The position numbers and the translations under genes are program-made. 64,000 bases of DNA from Pseudomonas borbori (lineage in GTDB: Bacteria; Pseudomonadota; Gammaproteobacteria; Pseudomonadales; Pseudomonadaceae): the NCBI RefSeq assembly GCF_900115555.1, contig NZ_FOWX01000025.1, positions 22,924 through 86,923 of the forward strand, read 5' to 3'. Shown here one piece after another: positions 63,170 to 64,000 of the stretch (positions are counted from its first letter, which is position 1; each line of letters starts with the position of its first letter). The notes below the pieces were generated by a model that ran no database searches, was not told where the DNA came from, and worked only from the letters and a program-made list of their open reading frames with translations.

Positions 63170-63400
63170 ATGCAGTGATCCGGCCGAATGTTCTGCTGGT
63201 AATGCGCCATCATGCGGCGTCAGCCCAGATAGTTCGGGAGGTAGTGGGTGTCCATACCATGAAAGCAGATTATCTAGCTTCTTAATCTACTGCGATAGGG
63301 ATTGACGTTCTGGATATGGAAAGCCCCTGGTGTACGCGTTGGGCTTGACGGGCAGAGGGTGTACGAGTTTTTTGGCAACCGGTTCATGAATGACATTGTC
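63170..63400 (-). pseudogene. IS1595-type (ISXO2-like) transposase remnant
   Basis: On the minus strand, about 63328 to 63292 reads FHIQNVNPYRSRL, then a stop, then further on LPNYLG, stop, RRMMAHYQQ. This matches the end of ISXO2-like DDE transposases (HIQNVNAYxSRLKxWxxRFxGVATxYLPNYLGWRRM), with two Trp codons turned into stops and a frameshift. No intact ends or terminal repeats were found. Confidence 0.7.
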
Positions 63401-63411
63401 GCTCCAGACAG

Positions 63412-63462
63412 GACATCTTCGTGGCCTGCATGGATGGCCTGAACGGCTTCCCCGAAGCCATC
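63412..63462 (+). pseudogene. IS256-family transposase fragment
   Basis: Reads DIFVACMDGLNGFPEAI in one frame, the well-conserved DxLxxxxDGLxGFPEAI core of IS256/mutator transposases. Nothing of the family extends in either direction, so it is a 51-base relic. It directly abuts the NYN fragment. Confidence 0.6.
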
Positions 63463-63467
63463 ATGCA

Positions 63468-63698
63468 GCTGGAAAGAACACTTCCGATATTGCATTGGCG
63501 CTCGATGCCTTGGAGGCATTATTCGATCACCGAGCGGATACTTTCTTCCTGGTGACCAGCGACTCTGATTTTGCATACCTCTGGGGCACGAGTGGCTTTG
63601 TTGGCAGCCCAGCGTTGCCAGGCGCGAACCTCGGAGAAGCTGACCTAGTTGCAGCGCTGGGCGGCCGTGTCATGAGCGTCGTTCCAGCGGTGAATTGA
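63468..63698 (+). pseudogene. NYN-domain protein fragment
   Basis: The frame reads GKNTSDIALALDALEALFDHRADTFFLVTSDSDFAYL, which matches the central part of NYN/LabA-like PIN-fold nucleases (Asp-x6-Asp and SDSDF active-site motif). The first strand and active-site Asp upstream are missing and the following sequence is not NYN-like. A truncated relic fused to IS debris. Confidence 0.6.
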
Positions 63699-63764
63699 CG
63701 CTCAGACGAGCAAGAAGTAGTAGAATCCGCGCGCCCTCGAAGGGGTGTGAAGAGGATGCATGGC

Positions 63765-64000
63765 ATGACACGAGACGAACTACTTTTGGCCCCTGAGTCC
63801 GACTACATGAACGAGGCTCAGTTGGTTTTTTTCAAGGCGCTGCTGCTCGCCCAGTTGGAGGAGTGCAACGAACGTGTCGAGGGCGGCAAGGCGCATCTGG
63901 CCGAGCTGGAACGGCCGATCGATGTGGCGGATGTCGCCTCTATCGAAGAGGAGCGCATGACGCTGCTGCACCTGATCGATCGCGACCGCAGGATGCTTCC
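63765..64000 (+). CDS. dksA: DksA/TraR-family RNA polymerase-binding protein, partial
   Basis: Only the first 78 residues are in the window. The start MTRDELLLAP is followed by DYMNEAQLVFFKALLLAQLEEC, characteristic of DksA (EYMNEAQLxxFR), and then the coiled-coil arm. ATG 63765 has GAGG 9 bases upstream; an in-frame ATG at 63756 is too close to it. The zinc-finger region lies beyond the window, so I cannot tell DksA from the zinc-independent DksA2; the short N-terminus favours a DksA2-like form. Confidence 0.8.
   Translation, partial: MTRDELLLAPESDYMNEAQLVFFKALLLAQLEECNERVEGGKAHLAELERPIDVADVASIEEERMTLLHLIDRDRRML

Noticed and set aside
63697..63726. Promoter TTGACG ... TAGAAT upstream of dksA
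   Set aside because: Spacer is 20 bases, too long for confidence, and no zinc-regulator site was visible.
1..64000. CRISPR arrays, tRNA or rRNA genes, prophage
   Set aside because: No regularly spaced repeats, no cloverleaf or rRNA-like stretches, and no phage genes were seen.

Overview
The window is a long catabolic island from a Pseudomonas-like gammaproteobacterium. Evidence for the host is the high-GC codon usage, a methyl-accepting chemotaxis protein, and a chromosomal-looking right flank with folE and the start of a dksA-type gene. The 29.1-51.2 kb segment matches, in gene content and order, what I remember of the dit cluster for abietane diterpenoid (resin acid) degradation of Pseudomonas abietaniphila: a 3Fe-4S-type ferredoxin, SDR, extradiol dioxygenase, FAH-family hydrolase, permease, IclR regulator, thiolase-like protein, SDR, FAH, Rieske dioxygenase alpha and beta, SDR, CoA ligase, TetR, amidohydrolase, FAH, 3-hydroxyacyl-CoA dehydrogenase, thiolase, CMD protein and P450. 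dit symbols are assigned from that remembered order, not from a database search.

Layout. 0.1-3.8 kb: exported YCF48-type beta-propeller protein plus an MMPL/RND exporter. 3.9-6.5 kb: VOC protein, enoyl-CoA hydratase, SDR. 6.6-8.6 kb: TetR regulator, divergent SDR, small VOC protein. 9.3-16.1 kb (+): FAD desaturase-like enzyme, P450, unrecognised protein, SDR, MFS transporter, SnoaL-like protein. 16.1-22.4 kb (-): Rieske alpha/beta, amidohydrolase, extradiol dioxygenase, second FAD desaturase-like enzyme, small protein. 22.7-26.9 kb (-): MFS, 2Fe-2S ferredoxin, ferredoxin reductase, second MFS. 27.1-28.7 kb: chemoreceptor. 29.1-51.2 kb: dit-like core. 51.4-57.0 kb: amidohydrolase, then a beta-oxidation block (two adjacent, apparently complementary acyl-CoA dehydrogenases, an enoyl-CoA hydratase-like protein, and a third acyl-CoA dehydrogenase). 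57-62 kb: exported Cache protein, EamA transporter, divergent amidohydrolase and SDR, exported protein. 62.4-64 kb: folE, decayed transposase and NYN fragments, and the 5' part of dksA.

How it may work together (inference from families). P450s and SDRs oxidise the terpenoid skeleton and the FAD desaturase-like enzymes may desaturate or aromatise it. The Rieske dioxygenases make a cis-diol, which is dehydrogenated and then cut by type I extradiol dioxygenases. FAH and amidohydrolase enzymes process the cleavage products. CoA ligase, acyl-CoA dehydrogenases, hydratases, 3-hydroxyacyl-CoA dehydrogenase, thiolase and a thiolase-like/DUF35 pair shorten the remaining rings to central metabolites.

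Two observations stand out. First, a 25-bp operator-like motif, TGAACA-N13-TGTTCA and variants, occurs at about ten intergenic positions, in the better cases overlapping plausible -35/-10 elements. It links the left and right blocks into one putative regulon, and its best copy is a perfect 16-bp-arm palindrome between divergent genes at 60.1 kb. Second, the left block carries close paralogues of core dit enzymes (Rieske alpha/beta, extradiol dioxygenase, P450, amidohydrolase), so the island holds two versions of the ring-attack pathway.
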